From Nocardioides scoriae (lineage in GTDB: Bacteria > Actinomycetota > Actinomycetes > Propionibacteriales > Nocardioidaceae): a stretch of 64,000 nucleotides of DNA. Both the position numbers and the translations under genes were made by a program. Shown piece by piece: positions 8,275 through 17,255 of the stretch; the stretch's first letter is position 1; every line of letters starts with the position of its first letter. The notes beneath the pieces are model-generated. The model was not told the origin of the DNA and did not search any database. It saw nothing but the letters and a program-made list of their open reading frames with translations. The stretch is taken from positions 3,410,001 to 3,474,000 of the forward strand of contig NZ_LT629757.1 in assembly GCF_900104965.1 (NCBI RefSeq), in the 5' to 3' direction.

Positions 8275-9492
8275 ATGGCCCGAAAAGCCTCGTTGCACCT
8301 CGGCAAGCGCACCGTCACCGAGCTGCGCAGGACGCTGCCCGACGTCGCGGAGCGCACCATCGCCGCGATCACGGAGGAGGTGCCGAGCTACTCCGATGCT
8401 CTCACCGGGTCGATGGGGCAGACCATCAGCACCGCGGTCGAGCTCGCGCTGGGCGGCTTCCTCTCGCTGGCCGAGCGCTCGCGCGGCGCGGAGCAGTCGC
8501 CGACGGCCACGGCGGTCGACGGGGCCTACCAGCTCGGCCGGGGCGAGGCCCGCAGCGGCCGCTCGGTCGACGCGCTGCTGCAGGCCTACCGGATCGGGGC
8601 GCGGGTCTCGTGGCGCGAGCTGTCGACGGCGGCGGTCCGCTCGGGCGTCGACGCCGAGACCGTGGGGCGCTTCGCCGAGCTGGTCTTCGCCTACATCGAC
8701 GAGCTGTCGGCGGCGAGCGTGGCGGGCCACAACGACGAGCTCGAGACCACCGGTCGGGTGCGGCAGCGGCTCCTGGAGCGGCTCGCCGCCCAGCTGCTCT
8801 CCGGCGCCGACGACGAGGTGGTGGCGGCGACCGCCGCCCAGGCCGACTGGCCGTGGCCCGAGACGCTGACGGTGGTGCTGGTGCCCGAGTCGCAGGTCCG
8901 GGCGGTGCTGCCGTCGCTGCCCGCCGAGACGGTCCACTCGGGCGAGCCGCTGTCCGCGGGCGGCGAGAGCGACCTGGCGGCGCTGCTGGTGCCCGACGTG
9001 CACGGCCACCGCCGCACCTCGCTGCTGCGGGCGCTCGAGCACCGGGCGGCCGTGGTGGGCCCGGCGCGCCCGACCACCGCCGTGCGCGCCTCGCTGGAGC
9101 GGGCGCTGCGCGTGCGCGCGCTGGAGCTCGGCCCCGACACCGAGGCCCACCTGACCGAGCTGGTGCTGGGGGCCGACCCCGACGCCCTGGCCGACCTGCG
9201 CGCGCAGGCCCTGGCGCCGCTCGCCGACCGGGGCGCCAGCAGCACCGAGAAGCTCGTCGAGACGCTGCGCTCGTGGCTGCTGCACCACGGCCGCCGCGAC
9301 GCCGTGGCCGCCGACCTGTTCGTCCACCCCCAGACCGTGCGCTACCGGATGTCGCAGCTGCGCGAGGCCTACGGGGAGCGGCTCGACGACCCGCGCGCGG
9401 TGCTCGAGCTGACGGTGGCGCTCGGCACCCTCGACGTCGCGGGCCGGGCGACCGACGACGACGCGGCCCCCGAGGCGGGCACGGCCGGCTAG
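8275..9492 (+). CDS. PucR/CdaR-family transcriptional regulator
   Basis: This 405-residue protein ends in the PucR C-terminal helix-turn-helix: KLVETLRSWLLHHGRRDAVA followed by FVHPQTVRYRM, around residues 325-365. The N-terminal 150 residues are helical and resemble the RsbT-co-antagonist-like region seen in actinobacterial PucR proteins. It is divergent from the reductase-desaturase operon, sharing an 85-bp intergenic region. Control of membrane unsaturation is therefore the obvious hypothesis, but this is inference only. A GAGGA ribosome site at about 8263 supports the ATG at 8275. Its end overlaps the convergent amidohydrolase by 4 bp. Confidence 0.88.
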   Translation: MARKASLHLGKRTVTELRRTLPDVAERTIAAITEEVPSYSDALTGSMGQTISTAVELALGGFLSLAERSRGAEQSPTATAVDGAYQLGRGEARSGRSVDALLQAYRIGARVSWRELSTAAVRSGVDAETVGRFAELVFAYIDELSAASVAGHNDELETTGRVRQRLLERLAAQLLSGADDEVVAATAAQADWPWPETLTVVLVPESQVRAVLPSLPAETVHSGEPLSAGGESDLAALLVPDVHGHRRTSLLRALEHRAAVVGPARPTTAVRASLERALRVRALELGPDTEAHLTELVLGADPDALADLRAQALAPLADRGASSTEKLVETLRSWLLHHGRRDAVAADLFVHPQTVRYRMSQLREAYGERLDDPRAVLELTVALGTLDVAGRATDDDAAPEAGTAG

Positions 9493-11000
9493 AGCGAGCC
9501 GTGCACCAGCCGGCCCGCGACCCAGGTGGCGTCGGAGCGGATGCCGGTCAGCTGCGCAGCCTGGTCCCGCGGGGTGCCGCTGGGCAGCGGGTCGGTGTCG
9601 AGCAGGGCGAGGTCGGCGAGGTCGCCGACCGCGACCGTGCCGCGGCCGTCGGTGCTGGCCGCCAGCGCCTCGGCCGCGGTGAGCGACTGCTCGGGGTGCC
9701 AGGGGTCGTCGTCGCCGGCGCCGCGGTGCACCGCGGCCGCGATCGCCAGCCACGGGTCGAGCGGGGCCACGGGGGCGTCGCTGCCGAGCACGACCTCCAC
9801 GCCGTCGTCGACGAACCAGCGCAGCGCGAAGCAGCGCTCGGTGCGGTCGGGCCACAGCACCTCGGTGAGCGCGCGGTCGTCGAGCAGGTGGGCGGGCTGC
9901 ACGCTGGCGCGCACGCCGAGCGCCGCCATCCGGCGCGAGTCCTCGCGGCGGACCAGCTGGGCGTGCTCGACCGAGCCGCGGACGCCGGTCGCGGCGAAGG
10001 CGTCCAGCGCCTGACCGACCGCCGCGTCGCCGATGGCGTGGACCGCGACCTCGAGCTCGCTGCGACGCGCGTGGTCGAGCGCGGCGCGCAGGCCCTCGGC
10101 CGAGATGTTGGCGGCCCCGTGACCGCCCCCGGCGTACGCCGAGCAGCACCAGGCCGTGCGGGTGTTGAGCGACCCGTCGGAGATGATCTTCAGCGGCCCC
10201 ATCGTCACCAGGTCACCGCAGTCGGGCAGCAGCTGGCCGGTGCGCATGCCGGCGGCGGCGAACTCGTCGAGCGTGTCGACGTAGGCCCCCACCCGCACCC
10301 GCAGCAGCCCCGCGCCGCTCGAGACGCGCCCGGGCCAGGCGCTGAACGCCTGGTCGAACTCCAGGTCGACCAGGCCGGTGACGCCGCGCTTGGCCGCCTC
10401 GTGCATCACGTGCACGTAGGCCTCGGGCGCGGTGCCGTCGGTGCCGACGAGGTCGACCAGGCGGGGGTACGTCGCGAACCACTCGCTCTCGCTCACCATG
10501 CCCTCGCGCTCGGGCAGCGACAGCGCCCGCATCGCGGCCCGGTTGAGCCAGGCGTGGTGGCCGTCGCCGGCGATCAGCACGACCGGCCGGTCGCCGGCCA
10601 GCTCGTCGAGGACCTCGGTCGTCGGCGGCTCGCTCCAGGTCGCGGGCCGGTGGCCCCACCCGACGATCGGCAGCTCGTCGATGTCGTGGAGGTGCTGGGT
10701 GACCTGGTCGAGCACCTGCTGGCGCGACCGGGTCAGGGTCAGGTCGAGCCGCTGGGAGGCGAGCGCCCACTGGCCCAGGTGGACGTGCTGGTCCCACAGG
10801 CCGGGGGTCAGCCAGCGGCCGTCGGCGTCGAGCTCCTCGGTGCCCCGGGGGCGGTCCAGGTGCTCGCCGACCTCGGCCACGCGGCCCCCGGAGAGGCGGA
10901 CGTCGACGGGACCGGACGGGGCGGCGGCGCCCGGCCCGATCGGCACCAGCCGGGTCCGGCGCAGGACGAGGTCGGGCTGGGTCGCGGGCACGGGGACCAC
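9489..11000 (-). CDS. Amidohydrolase, YtcJ-like (metal-dependent hydrolase superfamily)
   Basis: This 503-residue protein has the amidohydrolase composite domain: an N-terminal strand region and then the HVH metal motif (DQHVHLG, near residue 72). HAIGDAA and EHAQLV follow around residues 320-350, with the catalytic LGSDAPV around 410. This is the COG1574/YtcJ pattern. Substrates are unknown for most members. The GTG at 11000 lies one base past the stop of crcB, so it is likely the last gene of the operon that begins with the ATP-binding protein at 12778. Confidence 0.85.
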   Translation of the reverse strand: MVPVPATQPDLVLRRTRLVPIGPGAAAPSGPVDVRLSGGRVAEVGEHLDRPRGTEELDADGRWLTPGLWDQHVHLGQWALASQRLDLTLTRSRQQVLDQVTQHLHDIDELPIVGWGHRPATWSEPPTTEVLDELAGDRPVVLIAGDGHHAWLNRAAMRALSLPEREGMVSESEWFATYPRLVDLVGTDGTAPEAYVHVMHEAAKRGVTGLVDLEFDQAFSAWPGRVSSGAGLLRVRVGAYVDTLDEFAAAGMRTGQLLPDCGDLVTMGPLKIISDGSLNTRTAWCCSAYAGGGHGAANISAEGLRAALDHARRSELEVAVHAIGDAAVGQALDAFAATGVRGSVEHAQLVRREDSRRMAALGVRASVQPAHLLDDRALTEVLWPDRTERCFALRWFVDDGVEVVLGSDAPVAPLDPWLAIAAAVHRGAGDDDPWHPEQSLTAAEALAASTDGRGTVAVGDLADLALLDTDPLPSGTPRDQAAQLTGIRSDATWVAGRLVHGSL

Positions 11001-11001
11001 G

Positions 11002-11358
11002 CTAGGACAGGGCGCGGACGAGGCTGAGCCCCAGGGTCGCGCAGAGCAGGCAGCCCCCCACCGACAGCACGGCGTACGCCGCCCCGCGACGGCCCCCGGC
11101 CGCCACCGCCTGGACCGCGAACGACGAGTAGGTGGTCAGCCCGCCGCAGAACCCGACGCCCAGCAGCGCCATCGCGTGGCCGTCGACGGCCGCCCCGACG
11201 AGGGTGCCGAGGACCAGCGAGCCGACCAGGTTGACCAGCAGGGTGCCCCACGGCAGCCGGTGGGGCAGGTCGCGGTCGAGGCGGTGGCCGACGGCGTACC
11301 TGACGGGGGCGCCGACGGCGGCGCCCAGCGCGACCAGCAGCGCGAGCGCGGGCGTCAC
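11002..11358 (-). CDS. crcB: CrcB/Fluc fluoride channel subunit (first of pair)
   Basis: This is a 118-residue four-helix membrane protein. The family hallmark GFCGGLTTYSSF is near residues 70-81, the conserved asparagine segment LLVNLVGSLVLG is near 40-51, and an early Arg lies in APVRY. CrcB/Fluc proteins are dual-topology dimeric channels that export fluoride. The GTG start overlaps the stop of the second crcB (GTGA). Actinobacteria often carry two crcB genes side by side whose products can pair, and that is the likely arrangement here. No fluoride riboswitch was recognised. Confidence 0.93.
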   Translation of the reverse strand: MTPALALLVALGAAVGAPVRYAVGHRLDRDLPHRLPWGTLLVNLVGSLVLGTLVGAAVDGHAMALLGVGFCGGLTTYSSFAVQAVAAGGRRGAAYAVLSVGGCLLCATLGLSLVRALS

Positions 11359-11804
11359 GGGTCGCCGCCCTCGTCGCGCGCCCGGGCGTCGTCGGCCGCC
11401 GTGACCAGGCGGCGCACCGCGAGCACCGCGAGCAGCGCGCCGCCCAGCGTCCCGAGGCAGTACGCCGCGGCGAGGCCCGGGTGACCGCCGTCGAGGAGCA
11501 CCAGCGTGTCGGTCGAGGCGGTCGACATCGTGGTGAAGCCACCGAGCACGCCGGTGCCGAGGAAGACCGCGACCCAGGGTCGGTGTCGGGCGGCCGGGAC
11601 GAGCGGCACGGCGGCCAGCAGACCGGCGCCCACGACGTTGACCAGCAGCACGGTGGTCGGGAAGTGGCCGGTCGGGGTGGGCGCGGCCAGGGTCAGCAGC
11701 CACCGGGCCAGGGCCCCGATCGCGCCACCGGCCGAGGCTGCGACCAGGCCGGCGAGGGGCGGGCGCGGGGAGGGGGCGGGGCGCGCGCCTGCGGTGACGC
11801 TCAC
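11355..11804 (-). CDS. crcB: CrcB/Fluc fluoride channel subunit (second of pair)
   Basis: This 149-residue CrcB homolog carries GVLGGFTTMSTAS in place of the canonical GGxTTFSTF, and LLVNVVGAGLLA as the asparagine helix. It has about 25 extra N-terminal residues compared with its neighbour and a charged C-terminal tail. The start GTG overlaps the stop of the upstream ATP-binding gene, and its stop overlaps the start of the other crcB. All three are thus translationally coupled. It probably forms a heteromeric fluoride exporter with the adjacent subunit. Confidence 0.93.
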   Translation of the reverse strand: MSVTAGARPAPSPRPPLAGLVAASAGGAIGALARWLLTLAAPTPTGHFPTTVLLVNVVGAGLLAAVPLVPAARHRPWVAVFLGTGVLGGFTTMSTASTDTLVLLDGGHPGLAAAYCLGTLGGALLAVLAVRRLVTAADDARARDEGGDP

Positions 11805-12778
11805 GCAGGCGGCATGGTGGTGGGGCCGTCCCAGCGGGTGGGGGCCTCCTCGTCGCCCTGCCGCTCGAACTCGGTGAAGTACCAGTCCTGGAGCCGCACG
11901 ATGACCTCGGGCGGGCGCAGCGCCAGCAGGTGCTCCTGGGAGAAGGCCCGGTAGACCTCCTGCAGCAGGTCGCGGACGCGCGCCATCGTGGTCGGGGCCG
12001 TGGCCGGCACGACGTACTCGAGGTCGATGCTGGTGAGCCGGTCCTCGATGGCGCGGTCGAGCGCCTCGACCCCGAGCGCCGCGCGGCGCTCGCGGTCGGC
12101 CTGGGTGAAGACCTCGGTGATCTCGGAGGCGATCGGGTAGTCCTCGGGCGCGGTCATCGCCAGCAGCCGCAGCTCGCGCCGGGTCTCGAAGTGGAAGCGG
12201 CGCATCATCTCGAACAGCCGCGGGGGCACGCCGAGCAGCCGGATGCCGATGCGCTCCACCTCGTCGAGGCCGGGGTCCTGCTCGAGGTCGGGGTCGAAGG
12301 CGAAGATCTCGCCGCTGGGCTGGTCCTCGCGGTCGGGGCCGCCGGGCTCGAACCAGACCGACTTGCCGCGGCCGTCGTGGGCGAGGTCGGAGCCCCACCG
12401 CGCCGACATCATGGCGACCAGGTCGAGCCCGCGCCCGAAGGTGGTCACGTTGAAGTCGTCGACGTCCTCGGGGTCCGGCGCGATGGGCGCGCGCTGGGGC
12501 GGCACGGGGGAGGAGTCGACCACCTCGATGCGGGGGTGGTCGACGGTCCCGCGGATGCGGATCGACAGCGGCGGCTGGGAGTGGATGAGGGCGTTGGTGA
12601 CCAGCTCGGAGACCCCCAGCGCCGCGGAGTCCACGAGGTCGTGACGACCGATCTCGGTGAGCACGCGCGAGACCCACGAGCGCGCCAGCTTGACCGACGG
12701 CGGGCTCGCGGGAAGCACCAGGGAACGCTTGGTCAGCGGCAACCCGTCCTCGCTCCTGTGTGCGGACACGACACGCAC
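11801..12778 (-). CDS. RsbW-like HATPase (anti-sigma-type kinase domain) protein with C-terminal extension
   Basis: The 325-residue protein has an N-terminal GHKL ATPase domain of the anti-sigma-factor kinase class: SELVTNALIHS as the N-box around residues 58-68 and FGRGLDLVAMMSARWG as the G2 region around 115-130. About 170 C-terminal residues are rich in charged helices (FEMMRRFHFETRRELRLL). That part is not assigned to a named domain. Such proteins usually take part in partner-switching signalling. No sigma factor or antagonist is adjacent; instead it is coupled by 4-bp overlap to two fluoride channels. The GTG start at 12778 is plausible but unproven. Confidence 0.75.
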   Translation of the reverse strand: MRVVSAHRSEDGLPLTKRSLVLPASPPSVKLARSWVSRVLTEIGRHDLVDSAALGVSELVTNALIHSQPPLSIRIRGTVDHPRIEVVDSSPVPPQRAPIAPDPEDVDDFNVTTFGRGLDLVAMMSARWGSDLAHDGRGKSVWFEPGGPDREDQPSGEIFAFDPDLEQDPGLDEVERIGIRLLGVPPRLFEMMRRFHFETRRELRLLAMTAPEDYPIASEITEVFTQADRERRAALGVEALDRAIEDRLTSIDLEYVVPATAPTTMARVRDLLQEVYRAFSQEHLLALRPPEVIVRLQDWYFTEFERQGDEEAPTRWDGPTTMPPA

Positions 12779-12842
12779 GTGGAACCGCGGCTCCCTGCAC
12801 GATTGCCTCAGAGTAGGGGAAGTCGGACCGCCGCGTCTCGAA

Positions 12843-14219
12843 TCACGACACGACGCCCAGCAGCGCGTTCTCGACCACCTCGGCGAGCGACGGGTGGATC
12901 CAGTACTGCCCCCGCGCGACCTGCTCGGGGGACAGCCCCAGGCTCATCGCCTGCACCAGCGGCTGGAGCAGGATGCTCGCCTGGGCACCGAGGGCGTGGG
13001 CCCCGAGGATGGTCTGCCCGTCGGCCGAGACCACGAGCTTGAGGAAGGCCTCGCCGGGCTGGCTGTCCATGGCCCAGCCGTAGGCGACGTCGCCGTAGTC
13101 CTGGCGCACCACGCGGTGCGCGAGGCCCTGGTCGACGGCGTCCTCCTCGCGCAGCCCGACGCTGGCGATCTGCGGGTGGGTGAAGACCGCGCTCGGCACC
13201 GGTCCGAGGGTGTTGGCGCGCAGGTCGTCGGGGTGCAGCAGGTTGTGCTGCACGATCCGCGCCTCGTGGTTGGCGACGTGCTTGAGCTGGTGGGTGTTGC
13301 TGACGTCACCGAGGGCCCAGACGCCCTCGACGGTGGTGCGCTGGTGCTCGTCGACCACGACGATCCCGTCGCGCACCTCGATGCCCGTGTGCTCCAGCCC
13401 GAGCCGGTCGGCGTTGGGCACCCGGCCGGTGGCCACGAGCAGCACGTCGGCGGCGACCTCGGTGCCGTCGGAGAGGGTGACGACGACGCCGTCGCCGCGC
13501 CGGGCGACGCCCGTGGTGGTGGCGTCGAGGCGCACGTCCCACTGCCGGGTCGCGGCCTCGGTGAAGGCGCGGGACACGTCCTGGTCGTGGGCCATCAGCA
13601 GCCGGGGCCCGCGCTGCACCTGGGTGACGTGGGTGCCGAGCGAGCTGAAGACGTGGGCGAACTCCGCCGCGACGTAGCCGCCGCCCACGACCACCATCCG
13701 CCGGGGCAGCTCCTCGAGCCGCATCACGGTGTCGCTGGTGTGGAAGGGGACGTCCTCGAGGCCGGGGATGTCGGCGACCAGCACCCGGCTGCCCGCGGCG
13801 ATCACGACCTGGTCGGCCGTCACCTGCTCGCCGGTCCCGCCGTCCTCGGTCGAGGTGACCAGCGTGTGGTCGTCGACGAAGCTCACGTGCGACTCGAAGA
13901 CGTCCACCCCGTCGAGGCCCTTGCGGTAGTCGCGGCCCCCGCGCTCGATGGCGTCGACCCGGCCGAAGACCCGGTCGCGGATCTCGGGCCAGCGCGCCCC
14001 GGCGTACGACGTGTCGAGGCCGAGGTGGTCGCTCTCGCGGGCCGACCGGGCGACGTCGGCGGGGTAGACGAACATCTTGGTCGGGATGCACCCGACGTTG
14101 AGGCAGGTGCCGCCGAAGCGGTTCTCCTCGAAGATGGCCACGCGCCGCCCGGCGAACCGCTCGTCGACGATGGAGTTGCCGGATCCCGTGCCGATCACGG
14201 CGAGGTCGTAGTGGGTCAC
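12843..14219 (-). CDS. mtr: Mycothione reductase
   Basis: This 458-residue member of the pyridine-nucleotide disulfide oxidoreductase family reduces mycothione disulfide to mycothiol, the actinobacterial thiol buffer, using NADPH and FAD. The FAD motif GTGSGNS opens the protein. The redox-active disulfide GGTCLNVGCIPTK gives Cys39 and Cys44. The C-terminal YGDVAYGWAMD and QYWIHPSLAEVVENALLG stretches are diagnostic of Mtr rather than of glutathione or lipoamide reductases. A GTG start at 14219 is used. Together with mshD at 40.7 kb it shows that the organism makes mycothiol. Confidence 0.95.
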   Translation of the reverse strand: MTHYDLAVIGTGSGNSIVDERFAGRRVAIFEENRFGGTCLNVGCIPTKMFVYPADVARSARESDHLGLDTSYAGARWPEIRDRVFGRVDAIERGGRDYRKGLDGVDVFESHVSFVDDHTLVTSTEDGGTGEQVTADQVVIAAGSRVLVADIPGLEDVPFHTSDTVMRLEELPRRMVVVGGGYVAAEFAHVFSSLGTHVTQVQRGPRLLMAHDQDVSRAFTEAATRQWDVRLDATTTGVARRGDGVVVTLSDGTEVAADVLLVATGRVPNADRLGLEHTGIEVRDGIVVVDEHQRTTVEGVWALGDVSNTHQLKHVANHEARIVQHNLLHPDDLRANTLGPVPSAVFTHPQIASVGLREEDAVDQGLAHRVVRQDYGDVAYGWAMDSQPGEAFLKLVVSADGQTILGAHALGAQASILLQPLVQAMSLGLSPEQVARGQYWIHPSLAEVVENALLGVVS

Positions 14220-14322
14220 CCCGCCATCGTGCCCGAGGGACCCAGCGGGGGTGGGCCGGCCTGTGACGGAGACAACCGCGCAGGATTGGCACCCCGGGAC
14301 GACAACGGGGAACATGAGAGTT

Positions 14323-15777
14323 ATGGCTGACGTGAACAAGCGCAACACCGATCGGCACCAGGTCGTCGTCATCGGCTCCGGCTTCGGCGGGCTCTTCGGC
14401 ACCAAGGCGCTCAAGCGCGCCGACGTCGACGTCACGATGATCGCGAAGACCACCCACCACCTGTTCCAGCCGCTGCTCTACCAGGTGGCCACCGGCATCC
14501 TCTCCGAGGGCGAGATCGCCCCCGCGACCCGCGAGGTCCTGGCCAAGCAGGACAACGCCACCGTGCTGCTCGGCGAGGTCGTCGACGTCGACCTCGAGGC
14601 GCGCACCGTCACCCACCAGGTGCTGGGGCGGCGCACCGTCACGTCGTACGACACCCTGCTGGTCGCCGCCGGTGCGGGGCAGTCCTACTTCGGCAACGAC
14701 CACTTCGCGGAGTTCGCGCCCGGCATGAAGAGCGTCGACGACGCGCTCGAGCTGCGCGGCCGCATCTTCGGTGCCTTCGAGCTGGCCGAGAACATGGCCT
14801 CCAAGGGCGAACCCGTCGACCACCTGCTGACCTTCGTGGTCGTCGGCGCCGGGCCCACGGGCGTCGAGATGGCCGGCCAGATCGCCGAGCTGTCCCGCAA
14901 GACCCTCAAGCGCGACTTCCGGGCCATCAACACCAAGGAGGCCCGCGTCATCCTCCTCGACGCCGCCTCGCAGGTGCTGCCGCCCTTCGGTGCCCACCTC
15001 GGCGCCAAGAGCAAGAAGGCGCTCGAGGACCTCGGCGTCGAGGTCCAGCTCGGCGCGATGGTGACCGACGTCGACGAGCGCGGCCTCGAGGTGCAGGACA
15101 AGAGCGGCGAGCGCCGCCGCATCGAGGCCGTCACCAAGATCTGGGCCGCGGGCGTGCAGGCCAGCCCCCTGGGCGCGATGCTCGCGGAGCAGTCGGGCGC
15201 CTCGCTCGACCGCGCCGGCCGGATCGGCGTCAACCCCGACCTGACCCTGCCCGGGCACCCGGAGGTGTTCGTGGTCGGCGACATGATCGCCCTCAACAAC
15301 CTCCCGGGCGTGGCGCAGGTGGCCATCCAGGGGGCGAAGTACGCCGCCAAGGAGATCAAGGGCCGGCTCGAGGACAAGCCCGCCCAGGAGCCCTTCAAGT
15401 ACTTCGACAAGGGCTCGATGGCGACCATCTCGCGCTTCGACGCCGTCGCGCTCATCGGCAAGGTCAAGCTGAGCGGGCTGCTCGCGTGGCTGATGTGGCT
15501 GGGCGTGCACCTGATCTACCTGACCGGGTTCAAGAACCAGTTCACCGCGCTGATCCACTGGACGGTGACCTTCCTGTCCAACGACCGCTCCCAGCGCACG
15601 GCGACCGAGCAGCAGATCTTCGCCCGCACGGCGCTGAGCCGGCTGCCCAAGGGCGCCACCGAGCTGGTCAGCGAGCCCGGCACCTTCGCGGCCGAGGACC
15701 GTCGCGCCCAGCTCGAGGCCCAGGCCGAGGAGGAGTCCCGGCTCACCGACGCCGGCGCCCGGGGTCGCGCCAGCTGA
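14323..15777 (+). CDS. ndh: Type II NADH:quinone oxidoreductase
   Basis: This protein of about 484 residues closely matches actinobacterial NDH-2, the non-proton-pumping NADH dehydrogenase that feeds menaquinone from the inner face of the membrane. Features are GSGFGGLFG for FAD, THHLFQPLLYQVATGI, a second dinucleotide motif VVGAGPTGVEMAGQIAEL, and the C-terminal membrane-binding region with GLLAWLMWLGVHLIYLTGFKNQ. The ATG at 14323 is chosen. An ATG at 14314 adds three residues and has a G-rich site just upstream, so either may be used. It is divergent from mtr. Confidence 0.95.
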   Translation: MADVNKRNTDRHQVVVIGSGFGGLFGTKALKRADVDVTMIAKTTHHLFQPLLYQVATGILSEGEIAPATREVLAKQDNATVLLGEVVDVDLEARTVTHQVLGRRTVTSYDTLLVAAGAGQSYFGNDHFAEFAPGMKSVDDALELRGRIFGAFELAENMASKGEPVDHLLTFVVVGAGPTGVEMAGQIAELSRKTLKRDFRAINTKEARVILLDAASQVLPPFGAHLGAKSKKALEDLGVEVQLGAMVTDVDERGLEVQDKSGERRRIEAVTKIWAAGVQASPLGAMLAEQSGASLDRAGRIGVNPDLTLPGHPEVFVVGDMIALNNLPGVAQVAIQGAKYAAKEIKGRLEDKPAQEPFKYFDKGSMATISRFDAVALIGKVKLSGLLAWLMWLGVHLIYLTGFKNQFTALIHWTVTFLSNDRSQRTATEQQIFARTALSRLPKGATELVSEPGTFAAEDRRAQLEAQAEEESRLTDAGARGRAS

Positions 15778-15856
15778 CGGCTCGGCCGACACACCGGTCC
15801 GCGCCGCGCCGGGGCAGCACCCGCGGCGAGGCGCCCACCTGGGCTTGACTGCCCCG

Positions 15857-16576
15857 ATGAGCTCCTTCCCCCGAGCGGCCCGGCGCACCGTGGTGCTCCT
15901 GGCCGCCCTCGTGCTCGCCGGCACCGGCGTCGCCGTCCCCTCCCCGTCGGGCGCGACCGCGCCGTCCACGACCGGAGTCGCCGCGGCCGCGCCGCACGGC
16001 GTGCCCGTCGTGTCCGGACAGCTGCTGCGGGCGGCCCCCGTGCTGCGCCGCAAGGCGACCATCCGGTTCGAGAAGAACGTCGACGGCAGCCCGTTCCGCT
16101 CGCGCGTGGTGTGGCGCTCCTGGAAGCGGTCGGGTGCCGGGTCGCCGTGGAAGCTGACCGAGGAGGCCGCCTGGCGGGCGGGCTCGGGCACCGGTCCCCG
16201 GGCCAAGGACTCCTGCGCCAAGGGCGAGGGCTGGCTGCCGAACGGCGTCTACTCGTTCGTGCAGCACGACCGCCGCGACGGCACCTACATCGACGGCCGG
16301 GTCTTCGAGCTGGCCGCCAAGCCGTGCCGCGACGGCACCCTGCGCGAGATGCTCTTCATCCACTCCGAGCAGACCGTGGACAACGGCCAGTGCGCCGACC
16401 TCCCCGGTGACCAGCGCTGCCGCTGGGAGGTGCCGCGGTGGAACGACTACCGCTCCGCCGGCTGCATCAAGATGGCGCCGGGTGACCTGGCCGCGCTGAC
16501 CCGCCGGTTCCACCGCTACTACGCCGCCGACGTCCGCTACCCGACCGACCAGGTGCGGGTCCGCGTGCTCGGCTGA
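15857..16576 (+). CDS. Secreted YkuD-like (L,D-transpeptidase fold) protein
   Basis: This 239-residue protein starts with a signal peptide (TVVLLAALVLAGTGVAV, residues 11-27). It ends with a region carrying a histidine in MLFIHSEQT and the sequence YRSAGCIKMAP, resembling the S-x-G-C active-site motif of YkuD L,D-transpeptidases. Four other cysteines around residues 120-190 could form disulfides outside the cell. Such enzymes cross-link peptidoglycan, but this one is a divergent member and the activity is inferred. A TTG at 15845 is an alternative start. It is convergent with the DinB gene. Confidence 0.6.
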   Translation: MSSFPRAARRTVVLLAALVLAGTGVAVPSPSGATAPSTTGVAAAAPHGVPVVSGQLLRAAPVLRRKATIRFEKNVDGSPFRSRVVWRSWKRSGAGSPWKLTEEAAWRAGSGTGPRAKDSCAKGEGWLPNGVYSFVQHDRRDGTYIDGRVFELAAKPCRDGTLREMLFIHSEQTVDNGQCADLPGDQRCRWEVPRWNDYRSAGCIKMAPGDLAALTRRFHRYYAADVRYPTDQVRVRVLG

Positions 16577-16582
16577 GGCCGC

Positions 16583-17194
16583 TCAGCCCTGCGGCGGGTC
16601 CTCGCCGACCACGCCGTCGACCGCCTCGCGGAGCAGGTCGGCGTGGCCGGTGTGGCGGCCGTACTCCTCGAGCAGGTCGAACAGCAGCCGCCGCAGGCTC
16701 GGGTGGTGGCCGTCCCCGTCCTGCTGGTGGGTGGGCAGGTCGAGCCCGCCCTGGGCCAGCGCGTCCCGCAAGCGCTCGCGGGAGCGGCGCACGGCGCCGT
16801 CCCACAGGGCGTAGAGCTGCTCGGGCGTGTCCTGCGCGGCCGAGGTGAACTCCCAGTCGCCCGCCTCGAAGTCGGCCTCGGCCCACGCCTCGCCCGGACC
16901 GGTGCCCGGCGAGCGGCCCGCGAGCTTCCAGGCGAAGCTGACGTCCTCGACCAGTGCGAGGTGCTTGAGCAGGTTGCCCAGCGTCAGCGACGAGGCCCCG
17001 ATCCGCAGCGCCAGGCCGTCGGCGTCGAGGCCCCCGGCCTTCCAGCGGAAGGTCGCGCGCAGCCGCTCCAGGGAGGCGACGAGGTGCTCGACCTCGGTGC
17101 CGGCCAGGGGTGGTTCGACGGAGGCGAGGGCGGCGCTGGTGGCGCTCTCGGCAGGCTCGGGGGAGTCGGTGCTGGTGTCGTGGGAGGTGGTCAT
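16583..17194 (-). CDS. DinB-like (DUF664) four-helix protein
   Basis: This 203-residue protein has the DinB/DUF664 pattern, with an early helix LVASLERLRATFRWKAGGLD and LTLGNLLKHLALVEDVSF supplying a conserved histidine. A C-terminal LFDLLEEYGRHTGHADLLREAVDG supplies the other histidines of the metal site. Many actinobacterial members are mycothiol-dependent S-transferases, which fits an organism with mtr and mshD, but the substrate is unknown. About 35 N-terminal residues are acidic and low in complexity. It is divergent from a WYL-domain regulator 61 bp away, a common pairing. Confidence 0.85.
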   Translation of the reverse strand: MTTSHDTSTDSPEPAESATSAALASVEPPLAGTEVEHLVASLERLRATFRWKAGGLDADGLALRIGASSLTLGNLLKHLALVEDVSFAWKLAGRSPGTGPGEAWAEADFEAGDWEFTSAAQDTPEQLYALWDGAVRRSRERLRDALAQGGLDLPTHQQDGDGHHPSLRRLLFDLLEEYGRHTGHADLLREAVDGVVGEDPPQG

Positions 17195-17255
17195 GACCGC
17201 ACCGTAAGACCGGTTGCGGACGGATCGCGTCCGGATCTGCTGCGATCCTGGGCGG

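Noticed and set aside
11759-12900. Fluoride riboswitch upstream of the crcB operon
   Set aside because: No recognisable crcB-motif pseudoknot was seen and the crcB genes are coupled to an upstream coding sequence rather than to a leader.
13306-16221. Very long open frame on the minus strand across mtr, ndh and the YkuD-like gene
   Set aside because: It overlaps three well-supported genes in other frames and is Arg/Gly/Ala-rich without domains; such frames are expected at this GC content.
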